This document shows positions 1 through 6,171 of a DNA stretch of 9,387 nucleotides, one piece after another. Below the pieces are notes generated by a model. The model was given only the letters and a program-made list of their open reading frames with translations, was not told the DNA's origin and searched no databases. Both the position numbers and the translations under genes were made by a program. Origin of the DNA: an uncultured Planctomycetaceae bacterium (GTDB lineage Bacteria; Planctomycetota; Planctomycetia; Pirellulales; JACPPG01); assembly GCA_945957305.1 (NCBI GenBank), contig CAMFLN010000065.1, forward strand, positions 1 to 9,387. The letters are read 5' to 3'. Position 1 is the first letter of the stretch, and the number at the start of each line of letters is the position of its first letter.

Positions 1-47
1 CTACACTTATGCGATCGTCGGCAGCGTCAGATGTGTATAAGAGACAG
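1..47 (+). other. Illumina Nextera i5/Read 1 adapter contamination (non-genomic)
   Basis: Bases 1-6 (CTACAC) are the end of the P5 flow-cell primer. Bases 7-14 (TTATGCGA) occupy the i5 index position and match, from memory, Nextera XT index S522. Bases 15-28 are the Read 1 adapter segment, and bases 29-47 are the complete 19-bp Tn5 mosaic end finishing in GAGACAG. The order and spacing are exactly those of a tagmentation library molecule, so this is untrimmed adapter at a contig end and not biology. Reading frames through it begin with the artefactual peptides MCIRDR or DVYKRQ. Confidence 0.98.
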
Positions 48-48
48 G

Positions 49-510
49 CTCGACGGCTTGCGCGACCGGGTCGAACTGTTACCGACAACAGCCGCCGCGC
101 TCCGCCCCATGCTGCATCGCCTGGCGAGCGGAGGATGCGTGGCTGTTTATGGCGATTTTCTGTACCCCGGCACGCCCGGTGTGCCTGCACCGCTGCTGGG
201 CGGCCCCGTGCTCGTCGCGAGCGCGGCGGTGTCGCTCGCATTGCGCACGCGCGCCACAGTGCTGCCGGTTTCCATCGCGCGGCACCCGGTGGCGGCTGAC
301 GAACACGTCGAGGTCCTCTTCGGTGCGCCGCTGGCGTTGGAAAAGTTCGACGCGCGCGATCCTGCGGCGACCAAAATGGCGGCGCTCCTTTTTGGCGTCG
401 CCCTGGAGTCAATGATCCGGAAAAATCCGGCCAGTTGGCGATTATGGCCGTCGTTACGGCATCGCTGGCGCGACGCCCGGCAATTGCTCGTCAACGATTC
501 CGCAACTTGA
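49..510 (+). CDS. LpxL/HtrB-family lysophospholipid (lipid A-type) acyltransferase, C-terminal part
   Basis: This is the last 153 residues of a protein whose 5' end is cut by the adapter junction; an apparent ATG at 31 lies inside the adapter and is not a start. In the fragment, residues 28-79 (GGCVAVYGDF, then PGTPGVPAPLLGG, then LALRTRATVLPVSIAR) match the conserved block of LpxL/LpxM/HtrB acyltransferases: a substrate-pocket loop followed by a strand in which polar, apolar and R residues alternate. Residues 119-140 (LESMIRKNPASW, then RHRW) match the family's closing 'E-x-x-I-R-x-x-P-x-x-W ... RRW' signature. These enzymes act at the inner membrane and transfer acyl chains to lipid A precursors or related lipids. 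The catalytic H-x4-D/E motif lies in the missing N-terminal half, so activity cannot be judged. The exact acceptor lipid is unknown. Confidence 0.75.
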   Translation, partial: LDGLRDRVELLPTTAAALRPMLHRLASGGCVAVYGDFLYPGTPGVPAPLLGGPVLVASAAVSLALRTRATVLPVSIARHPVAADEHVEVLFGAPLALEKFDARDPAATKMAALLFGVALESMIRKNPASWRLWPSLRHRWRDARQLLVNDSAT

Positions 511-549
511 CGCGGTTTAGTCGCCGCGCGGCTCTCGTCTGTCGAAAGT

Positions 550-565
550 TGGCGCCTGCGCGCCA
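550..565. terminator. Candidate hairpin between convergent genes
   Basis: A perfect 6-bp stem TGGCGC/GCGCCA with a 4-base CTGC loop lies in the 65-base gap between the convergent acyltransferase and the small membrane-protein gene. On the + strand a short T-rich stretch (TCTTTTA, 572-578) follows after six bases. On the - strand there is no T-run. It is a plausible but weak terminator. Confidence 0.3.
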
Positions 566-575
566 CAGCCATCTT

Positions 576-779
576 TTACGTGTAGAAAACAATCGCGCAC
601 AGCGTGATACCGACCAGGACAAATCCCAGAGATACGATCGCGACCAGTTCGGCAGACACAATGCTAAAGGCCAGCGTATCTTCTTTTTGCATACGCTCAC
701 GCTCGGCCGGACTAAAATAGGCAAGCGCCGGATGAACAGCTTCTTCGTGCGCAGCGGGTGCAAAGTTGGCGGTGGCCAT
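576..779 (-). CDS. Small single-pass membrane protein, 67 aa, function unknown
   Basis: The start is the ATG at 779 (minus strand), which has an AGGAG ribosome binding site at 789-793, nine bases upstream. The frame is open further upstream, but that extension reads as non-coding and has no such signal. The N-terminal 36 residues are polar and charged, including FSPAERERMQKED at about 22-34. Residues about 45-66 (ELVAIVSLGFVLVGITLCAIVFY) form one long hydrophobic helix that runs to the C-terminus. There is no positive n-region like that of a signal peptide, so a tail-anchored layout with the N-terminus in the cytoplasm is inferred. No known family is recognised. The gene stands alone, convergent with the acyltransferase and divergent from the esterase. 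The clear Shine-Dalgarno and the clean soluble-plus-helix architecture support a real gene. Confidence 0.7.
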   Translation of the reverse strand: MATANFAPAAHEEAVHPALAYFSPAERERMQKEDTLAFSIVSAELVAIVSLGFVLVGITLCAIVFYT

Positions 780-985
780 TCTGGGTAGCTCCTGGTAACG
801 AGGCGGGATAGCCGCGACAGTGCGCTTCGCACGCGCGTTTTTTCCGTGGAACGCAAAGCATATGCCGAGGCTTGCAACGCCCTCCGCCCTTGGTCGACGA
901 AATCTAGGTTTCCGCCAATGTGGCAACGACTTACGCCAGGCACAGTCGAGCGACCCTTGTCGCGTAGCGCAGTTCGCGTCCGACC

Positions 986-1034
986 CCCATCGAGCGAAAG
1001 AGCACAGAATCGATGGGCACATGTGCCCGCGGGC
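986..1034. repeat. Overlapping inverted repeats (candidate operator or structured RNA)
   Basis: Three elements overlap. (a) CCCATCGA at 986-993 is the exact reverse complement of TCGATGGG at 1010-1017, with a 16-base loop. (b) GGGCACATGTGCCC at 1015-1028 is a perfect 14-bp palindrome. (c) GCCCGCGGGC at 1025-1034 is a perfect 10-bp palindrome. They share arms, so the elements can form alternative, mutually exclusive pairings. They lie about 80-130 bases before the esterase start. Confidence 0.5.
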
Positions 1035-1100
1035 GCACCTGCGATATAACAGGACCTGCGATGAAATTGCCTTTGCGGCGAGCGTTCTTGTCCGTAGCCT

Positions 1101-1106
1101 GAGGAG
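1101..1106 (+). promoter_or_regulatory. Ribosome binding site that fixes the esterase start
   Basis: GAGGAG lies seven bases before the ATG at 1114. It is the only strong Shine-Dalgarno in the long open frame, and it places the start directly before a signal peptide. Confidence 0.75.
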
Positions 1107-1113
1107 CTTTTTA

Positions 1114-2016
1114 ATGATCTTGCGATTTATGCCACGCGGACTAGGCCTGGCGATTGGTACGTGTCTCTTGTTGCAGCAGCAATCGTCGGCCGCGGAGCCG
1201 CTGCAGGTGCCGGACGACGTAGTTTTTGAAGCGAAGATCGAATATGCGGCGCCGGATGGTCAGCCCTTGTACCTGGACATGGCTCGTGCCAAAGCGGTGA
1301 ACAAGCAGGCGCCGGCGATTGTGTGTATTCATGGCGGCGGATTTCGCGCAGGAAATCGCGAGCATCACGATGGCCTGTGCGTCGCGCTCGCACAGCGTGG
1401 TTACGTCGCGGTGACGCCGACCTATCGGCTCGCGCCGCAGTTTCAATTCCCGGCGGCCGTCCATGACGTAAAAGCTGTGGTACGCTGGCTGCGCGCCAAT
1501 GCAGGGAAGTATGCAATCGATCCCGCGCGTATCGGCGCAACCGGGGACTCGGCCGGTGGTCATCTCGCGCTATTTCTGGGCGTGACGGGGGATGTGAAAC
1601 AGTTCGACGGCAGCGCCGGGGGCAATGCTGACCAATCGAGCGCCGTCAACTGCGTCGTCGACGTTTACGGGCCCACCGATTTCACGAAGTCGTATGGCAA
1701 GAGCGTCGATGCCGCCGAAGTGTTGCCTCTCTTCCTGGGCGGTGACCTGAACTCCGCGCGGCGCCGTCACATCGAGGCTAGCCCGCTGTATTGGGTCACC
1801 CCGCATGCCGCGCCCACGCTGGTCATTCATGGCACCGAAGACAAGTACGTGGCGTTCGAACAGGCGGGCTGGCTCGTCGATCGCCTGAAGGCTGCAGAAG
1901 TTGAAGTCGAATTGCTCGCGCTCGAGGGTGCCGGACACGGCTTCAAGGGAGAGGACGCTAAGCGATCGCAAGAAGCCATGTTCTACTTTTTTGATAAGCA
2001 CTTGCACCCGCGCTAG
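1114..2016 (+). CDS. Exported alpha/beta-hydrolase (BD-FAE-like esterase/lipase)
   Basis: This 300-aa protein is a serine ester hydrolase of the alpha/beta-hydrolase fold, close to the BD-FAE / carboxylesterase type that cleaves acyl or feruloyl esters, often on plant or algal polysaccharides. Residues 1-27 form a signal peptide (R4 and R8, then a hydrophobic stretch GLAIGTCLLL, with a likely cut near SSA-AE). The oxyanion-hole motif HGGG is at 73-76. The nucleophile elbow G-D-S-A-G-G is at 144-149, with Ser146. The likely acid is Asp243 (HGTED) and the likely base His275 (GAGHGF). All catalytic residues are present and the length is normal. The protein probably works in the periplasm or outside the cell. 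No carbohydrate-active or sulfatase gene adjoins it, so the substrate cannot be inferred from context. It converges with the phosphate transporter gene after a 51-base gap with no clear terminator. Confidence 0.88.
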   Translation: MILRFMPRGLGLAIGTCLLLQQQSSAAEPLQVPDDVVFEAKIEYAAPDGQPLYLDMARAKAVNKQAPAIVCIHGGGFRAGNREHHDGLCVALAQRGYVAVTPTYRLAPQFQFPAAVHDVKAVVRWLRANAGKYAIDPARIGATGDSAGGHLALFLGVTGDVKQFDGSAGGNADQSSAVNCVVDVYGPTDFTKSYGKSVDAAEVLPLFLGGDLNSARRRHIEASPLYWVTPHAAPTLVIHGTEDKYVAFEQAGWLVDRLKAAEVEVELLALEGAGHGFKGEDAKRSQEAMFYFFDKHLHPR

Positions 2017-2067
2017 CGGCCGGAAGTACGACATCCACCATTGGGCGGGCCCCGGTCAGCCGAGGCG

Positions 2068-3594
2068 CTAACGGGGATTGGCGTTTTCTGCCGTGGATTG
2101 CTGACCAGCTATGCCATCTGTCGAACCAGGGAGCTGGTCCGGCGTCGCCTCGGGGGCAGGGCGGGCATGCGCCAGCATCGGAATCAACGTGGCTGTTGGT
2201 CCAGCGGCCCCCGGAACCATCGCGCCACCGAGTGCAAACAAGCTGGCCGAGAGCAGGATCGCGGCCGGCATCGTCAGGGCCCAGGCCAAGCCGATCTTTT
2301 TGACCGTCTGGGGCTGGATACCCGAGCGATTGGCGCACATCGTTCCGGCAATCCCTGAGGAGAGGACCTGCGTCGTGCTGACAGGCAGATGAAAGATATC
2401 CGCCAGGCCAATCGTGGCCGCGGCAACCGTTTCGGCCGCCGCGCCTTGAGCGTATGTCAAATGCGAGTTTCCAATCTTTTCGGCCACGGTAACCACGATG
2501 CGTTTGTAGCCGACTGTGGTACCAATTCCCAAGGCTAGCGCGACGCCCACCACGACCCAAAATGGCACGAACTCGATGGCGCGCGTGAACTCGCGGCGAT
2601 GCTCTTGCAGCGCCGCATGGGTTTCCGGGGTCAATTTTGAGTCCGCCAAAGTGCGGCGGAAGCGGAAGATCGCCTGGCGAACTTTCCAACGATCGTCGAG
2701 CGAAACGTCCGCCAGCGAAGCCGCGCCCGCCAAGGTTTCGCCAATCGTCTGCATGTCCGTACGCACGCGCGCAGCAACCTCGGGCGACTCCCTCTCGACG
2801 ATTTCATCAATTGATACAGCAGCCTCGCGCAAATCGTGGGCGAGGTTGGGCTGATGAACGTTCAACGAATAATACGCCGGCAGGAACCCAATCAGCGCCA
2901 GTAAGATCAGCCCCATCCCTTTTTGGCCGTCGTTCGAACCGTGTGCGAAACTGACACCACCGCAAGTGGCCAGCAACACGCCGCGAATCCAACCCGGCGG
3001 ATTGTCCCCTTCGCCAGGCGGACGATAGAGGTTCGGATTGCGAAACACTCGCTTCATGAGCAGTAACAGGCCGGCAGCCGCCACGAATCCAATCGCCGGC
3101 GATATCAACAAAGACAACCCGACGTCCAAGGCCTTATTCCAGTTCACTCCCTGCACGTCCCCGCGCGTGATCAGGCTGTCGGCCAATCCGACACCAAGAA
3201 TGGAACCGATCAAGGTGTGAGAGCTGGAGACCGGCAAGCCGTACCACCAGGTGCCCAGGTTCCAGATCATGCCGGCCAAGAGGAGCGACAAGACCATCAC
3301 GATCGAGCGCATGGATGAACTCTCGATCAGCAAATCGACGGGCAATAAATTGACAATGGCGAACGCCACGGCCGTGCCGCCCAACAATACGCCCAGGAAG
3401 TTGCACAACCCGGAATACAGGACCGCCGGCGTCGGCCGCAAAGTGCCCGTATAGATGACAGTCGTGACCGCATTCGCGGTGTCGTGAAATCCATTCACGA
3501 ACTCGAAACCGAACGCAATCAGCAGCGCAAAGGCGAACAAGAACTGCTGATGTGCGGGAATGGCATTCAATGCCTCCCAGAAGGACGTACTCAC
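2068..3594 (-). CDS. pitA: Low-affinity inorganic phosphate transporter, Pit (PHO4) family
   Basis: This 508-aa multi-pass inner-membrane protein is a proton- or cation-coupled phosphate (metal-phosphate) importer. It follows E. coli PitA closely over nearly its whole length. The first PHO4 signature is at 35-50 (GFHDTANAVTTVIYTG), followed by NFLGVLLGG (65-73), WNLGTWWYGLP (111-121) and SSSHTLIGSILG (123-134). The second-half repeat is at 215-227 (SFAHGSNDGQKGM), with YAQG at 381-384 and LPVSTTQVLSSGIAGTM at 403-419. A helical cytoplasmic loop occupies about 245-340. The start is a GTG with only a weak AAGG (3600-3603) five bases upstream, but it aligns with the E. coli N-terminus; the nearby ATG at 3611 is out of frame. 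After the last membrane helix there is an extra tail of about 45 residues, rich in Pro, Ala, Thr and Gln. No PhoU-like (DUF47) partner gene adjoins it, although one is common beside pit genes. Confidence 0.95.
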   Translation of the reverse strand: MSTSFWEALNAIPAHQQFLFAFALLIAFGFEFVNGFHDTANAVTTVIYTGTLRPTPAVLYSGLCNFLGVLLGGTAVAFAIVNLLPVDLLIESSSMRSIVMVLSLLLAGMIWNLGTWWYGLPVSSSHTLIGSILGVGLADSLITRGDVQGVNWNKALDVGLSLLISPAIGFVAAAGLLLLMKRVFRNPNLYRPPGEGDNPPGWIRGVLLATCGGVSFAHGSNDGQKGMGLILLALIGFLPAYYSLNVHQPNLAHDLREAAVSIDEIVERESPEVAARVRTDMQTIGETLAGAASLADVSLDDRWKVRQAIFRFRRTLADSKLTPETHAALQEHRREFTRAIEFVPFWVVVGVALALGIGTTVGYKRIVVTVAEKIGNSHLTYAQGAAAETVAAATIGLADIFHLPVSTTQVLSSGIAGTMCANRSGIQPQTVKKIGLAWALTMPAAILLSASLFALGGAMVPGAAGPTATLIPMLAHARPAPEATPDQLPGSTDGIAGQQSTAENANPR

Positions 3595-3890
3595 GGCTGC
3601 CTTGAATTCATTTCAGGGTGCGATGGTGGGCGACAGACAGCACTAGTATCCAATTTCGCACCTCGGTCGGCAAGGTCAGGCCCTGTGCAAGAACCGCACA
3701 CTTCGCTACTCGCTATCGCCGCACCTGTGACGAACTCGCTCCATCTTCATGGCAAGCATGGACTTAGTTCAGAAAAACGGCATTAACTCAATGTCGAGTT
3801 GCCAGTAGCATATGCCCCGATTCACAACGCGGTTTTTCGCCACGTGCGATGAAGCGTAGGATCCTATTTTCATCTACTTCGAGGTCCGCC
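3595..3890. promoter_or_regulatory. Divergent spacer between pitA and the helical-protein gene
   Basis: These 296 bases should hold both promoters. On the minus strand, TTGCCG (3668-3673) and GATACT (3645-3650) are spaced by exactly 17 bases and each matches four of six sigma-70 consensus positions. That would give a leader of roughly 45 bases for pitA. No clear Pho box was seen, and no convincing promoter pair was found for the rightward gene. The sigma-70 consensus is only an approximate guide in planctomycetes. Confidence 0.3.
3881..3884 (+). promoter_or_regulatory. Ribosome binding site that decides the helical-protein start
   Basis: GAGG lies six bases before the ATG at 3891. The in-frame ATG at 3849 has no purine-rich site before it and would place 14 polar residues ahead of the signal sequence, so 3891 is preferred. 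Confidence 0.55.
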
Positions 3891-4574
3891 ATGATCCGAG
3901 TGGTTTGCGCGGGATTTTTAATTCTCGGATGTGCCGTTTCGTCGCCGGCTCTGGAACCACCAGGTTCGACGTTGCCCCTGCATGAGGAAGCTTGGGACGG
4001 CTTCGGCGTTGAGCCAAGCAAGCAACTGGCATCAGCGCGTGCGGCGTTCCTGGCACTCGACCTGCCGGTTTCAGCAAGCGAGATTCGTAAGGCGGCGAAG
4101 AATTTGCGCGAGGCTGCGGACAACGCCGCGGACGAGACGCGCAACGCACTGCACGAAGCCGCCCTGGGGCTAGAAAAATTGGAGAAGCGCGTCGCCAACC
4201 GTAGTGTTGAATCAGTTCACGAACTCGATCATGCATTCGCCCGCGCCTATCACGCCATGGCCCAGCAGCAGTTCGCCGCCGGCGAGAGATTATGGCGTGA
4301 CCGGATGCCGCGCCAAGCCGGCCAGCACCTGCGCGCGGCGGCCGATAATCTGGAACGAGCCGCGGCGGCCTCGGGGCACCGCTTGACCGATACCACGACC
4401 GAGCTGCTGAAGGAATCTCGCAATCTCTCCGGCAAGTTGGTCGCCGGAATGGGCTACGCCGCGGAGGACGTCGGTCGGGTGTTCGAGGGCATTGGGCACC
4501 AGGTCGAACATGTCGGCCAGTCGATTTCCAAGGGAACCGCCTTGCGCCCCGCGCCCGTCGTGGTCCCGCGATAA
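3891..4574 (+). CDS. Exported or lipid-anchored all-helical protein, unknown function, YfdX-like look
   Basis: This 227-aa protein has a short signal sequence (R3, then a hydrophobic stretch to residue 20). It could be cut by signal peptidase I after SPA-L or nearby. I-L-G-C at 11-14 is a near-lipobox with an unusual Leu at -2, so lipid anchoring at Cys14 is possible. The rest is almost entirely amphipathic helix, rich in Ala, Glu, Arg and Leu. Two segments resemble each other: 63-80 (SEIRKAAKNLREAADNAA) and 141-158 (RQAGQHLRAAADNLERAA), each followed by a further helix (85-101 and 168-183), which suggests an internal duplication. The C-terminal part (184-214) has Gly-rich amphipathic repeats that could touch a membrane. 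The pattern 'A-R-x-A-L-x-L ... A-x-x-x-L-x-x-A' recalls the periplasmic YfdX family, but this is a resemblance by eye, not an assignment. It is divergent from pitA and lies about 150 bases before the propeller gene. Confidence 0.7.
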   Translation: MIRVVCAGFLILGCAVSSPALEPPGSTLPLHEEAWDGFGVEPSKQLASARAAFLALDLPVSASEIRKAAKNLREAADNAADETRNALHEAALGLEKLEKRVANRSVESVHELDHAFARAYHAMAQQQFAAGERLWRDRMPRQAGQHLRAAADNLERAAAASGHRLTDTTTELLKESRNLSGKLVAGMGYAAEDVGRVFEGIGHQVEHVGQSISKGTALRPAPVVVPR

Positions 4575-4598
4575 CACTCCCGGCGCTAACACTCCCGG
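4572..4598 (+). repeat. 15-bp-period tandem duplication at a stop codon
   Basis: TAACACTCCCGG occurs at 4572-4583 and again at 4587-4598, a 15-base period. The first copy begins with the TAA stop of the helical-protein gene. Because 15 is a multiple of three, the second copy supplies another in-frame TAA at 4587-4589. Confidence 0.8.
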
Positions 4599-4726
4599 TC
4601 CGTGATCCGGTCGAAGGCCCTGGGGATGACCGAAGTCCCGGCGCGCCGCTGCTGGCCCCGCGCTCTCCGATCTGGGAGAATCGCAGGGAACTTGTGGTTC
4701 GTTCCACGATCCCCAGCGAGCATGCC

Positions 4727-6070
4727 ATGTCCACCGGCCCATTGATCGCCACCGCCGCGTTTTGCGTCGCACTATTGCCGGCCCCAGGAATTCTCACCGC
4801 GCAAGAGAATTGGACGCGTTTCCGCGGCCCGGAGGGAACAGGGGTCGTGGCCGACGATCCGCGGCTGCCCGACACGTGGGACCAAGCCCAGAATGTGAAG
4901 TGGCAAGCAAAGATTCCGGGACGCGGCTGGGGCAGCCCGATTGTCTGGGGCGACCGTGTCTTCGTTTCGGCGGTGCACAGCGATGACGATTATGAAGCCC
5001 CCAAGGGGGGACTTTATCTCGGCCTGGGACGTGGTGAGCCGCCGGACTCAGTCCATCACTGGATGGTCTACTGTCTTGATTTCAAAACAGGCCAGGTACT
5101 GTGGAAGCACGAAGCCCACACCGGCAAACCCGTCGTCCCGCGACATCCCAAGAGTACGTACGCTGCGGAAACACCCACGACCGACGGCCAAAGGCTGTAC
5201 GTACTTTTCGGCGACCTCGGGTTGTACTGCTACGACTTCGACGGCCGGCCGCTCTGGTCGCGAGAGATCGAGCCCAAGAAGTCGTACTTCGGTTACGGCG
5301 CCGCGGCTTCGCCCATCATCGCCGGCAATATGGTCGTCTATGTCTACGACAACATTGAATCTTCTTATATCGAGGCGCTCGACAGCCTGACGGGCCAGGT
5401 TCGTTGGCACACGCCGCGCGACGAACGCAGCACCTGGGCGACGCCGCTGTGGTGGCAGCATGGCGATTCATCAGAAATCGTTTGTGCGGGTCGCCAGGAG
5501 AACCGTTCTTACTCGCTCGACGGCGAATTACTCTGGCACTTCGACGGGCGCATGTCGTCGCTGACGATTCCGTCGCCGCTGGCCGTAGACGACTTGCTCT
5601 ACATCACGAGCGGTTATTTCCAGGACAAAAACCGGCCGGTGTATGCTATTCGACCCGGAGCTAGGGGAGATATCACCCTCGGCGAGGGAGAAACCTCGAA
5701 CGAATTTATCAAATGGTCGCTAGAAAAGATGGGCCCTTACAACACCTCGCCCATCGTTTATCGCGGCTTGTATTACACGCTGCTCGACCAAGGCATGATC
5801 ACCTGCCACGACGCGCTTACCGGCGAGCTGGTATACAACCGCACGCGGTTTCCGCAGGGGGCTACCTTCACGGCGTCTCCCTGGGCGTATAACGGCAAAG
5901 TCTTCTTTCTCAGCGAGGCGGGAGACACGTATGTGACTGGTGCAGGGCGCGAGTTTCAGGTCGATCATACGAATTCGCTGGATGAGCTGTGCATCGCGAC
6001 CCCCTCAATCGCACAAGGAAAATTGCTGATCCGCACGGCCTCGAAAGTATATTGCATCGGCCGCGATTGA
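4727..6070 (+). CDS. Exported PQQ-like (quinoprotein-type) beta-propeller repeat protein
   Basis: This 447-aa protein starts at the ATG at 4727, with a weak GAG (4718-4720) upstream. An in-frame GTG at 4694 with AGGGA four bases upstream is an alternative that would add 11 residues, including an Arg. A hydrophobic signal peptide runs to about AQ26. The mature protein opens with NWTRFRGPEGTGV (28-40), the N-terminal motif of the large planctomycete family of secreted PQQ-like proteins. Propeller-blade signatures 'D-x-x-T-G-x-x-x-W' recur at about 118-126, 170-177, 219-227, 264-270 and 362-370. The fold is therefore a WD40/PQQ-like propeller. These proteins are often annotated as serine/threonine kinase-related or dehydrogenase-like, but nothing visible here shows PQQ binding or enzymatic activity. 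It probably serves as an extracytoplasmic binding scaffold. About 100 bases separate it from the next co-directional gene. Confidence 0.85.
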   Translation: MSTGPLIATAAFCVALLPAPGILTAQENWTRFRGPEGTGVVADDPRLPDTWDQAQNVKWQAKIPGRGWGSPIVWGDRVFVSAVHSDDDYEAPKGGLYLGLGRGEPPDSVHHWMVYCLDFKTGQVLWKHEAHTGKPVVPRHPKSTYAAETPTTDGQRLYVLFGDLGLYCYDFDGRPLWSREIEPKKSYFGYGAAASPIIAGNMVVYVYDNIESSYIEALDSLTGQVRWHTPRDERSTWATPLWWQHGDSSEIVCAGRQENRSYSLDGELLWHFDGRMSSLTIPSPLAVDDLLYITSGYFQDKNRPVYAIRPGARGDITLGEGETSNEFIKWSLEKMGPYNTSPIVYRGLYYTLLDQGMITCHDALTGELVYNRTRFPQGATFTASPWAYNGKVFFLSEAGDTYVTGAGREFQVDHTNSLDELCIATPSIAQGKLLIRTASKVYCIGRD

Positions 6071-6110
6071 CGGGGGTGGCTTTCGCGCTAGCGCGCGGCC
6101 AATCACCGAC

Positions 6111-6140
6111 TATGATAAAAGCAAAGCCCCTTTCGCGAAA
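6111..6140 (+). promoter_or_regulatory. Possible -10 element and palindrome before the TMTC-like gene
   Basis: TATGAT (6111-6116) matches five of six positions of a sigma-70 -10 box, but no good -35 stands 16-18 bases upstream. Just downstream, TTTCGCGAAA at 6131-6140 is a perfect 10-bp palindrome in the expected leader, 31 bases before the ATG. Its half TTTCGCG also occurs at 6081-6087, joined to a 12-bp palindrome CGCGCTAGCGCG at 6084-6095. An operator is possible. Confidence 0.3.
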
Positions 6141-6171
6141 AACTCCCCGCCAGTTGACGAAGTAGCGGCTG

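Larger units (their letters stand above)
780..1113. promoter_or_regulatory. Divergent intergenic region with an inverted-repeat cluster
   Basis: This 334-base spacer separates the small membrane-protein gene (-) from the esterase gene (+), so both promoters are expected here. One frame stays open from 820 into the esterase, but it lacks a good start and its product is not protein-like. The main structure is an inverted-repeat cluster at 986-1034. A TATAAC hexamer at 1045-1050 is a possible -10 for the esterase, but no good -35 lies 16-18 bases upstream. Where it would be, the palindromes are found. No RNA gene was recognised. Confidence 0.4.

Noticed and set aside
971..988. tRNA T-arm-like stretch (AGTTCGCGTCC followed by GACCCCC)
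   Set aside because: The flanking bases do not form the 5-bp T-stem and no matching acceptor, D or anticodon arms are found upstream, so neither a tRNA nor a clear tRNA remnant is supported.
820..1113. N-terminal extension of the esterase back to an ATG at 820
   Set aside because: The extension has no ribosome binding site and no family similarity, and would bury a clear signal peptide; GAGGAG before 1114 is the natural start.
3609..3611. ATG on the minus strand just upstream of pitA
   Set aside because: It is out of frame with pitA and meets a TGA within seven codons; the GTG at 3594 matches the E. coli PitA N-terminus.
3874..4875. 333-codon open frame on the - strand
   Set aside because: It runs antisense to both the helical-protein gene and the start of the propeller gene, and its Arg/Pro/Ser-rich product is typical of a GC-rich shadow frame.
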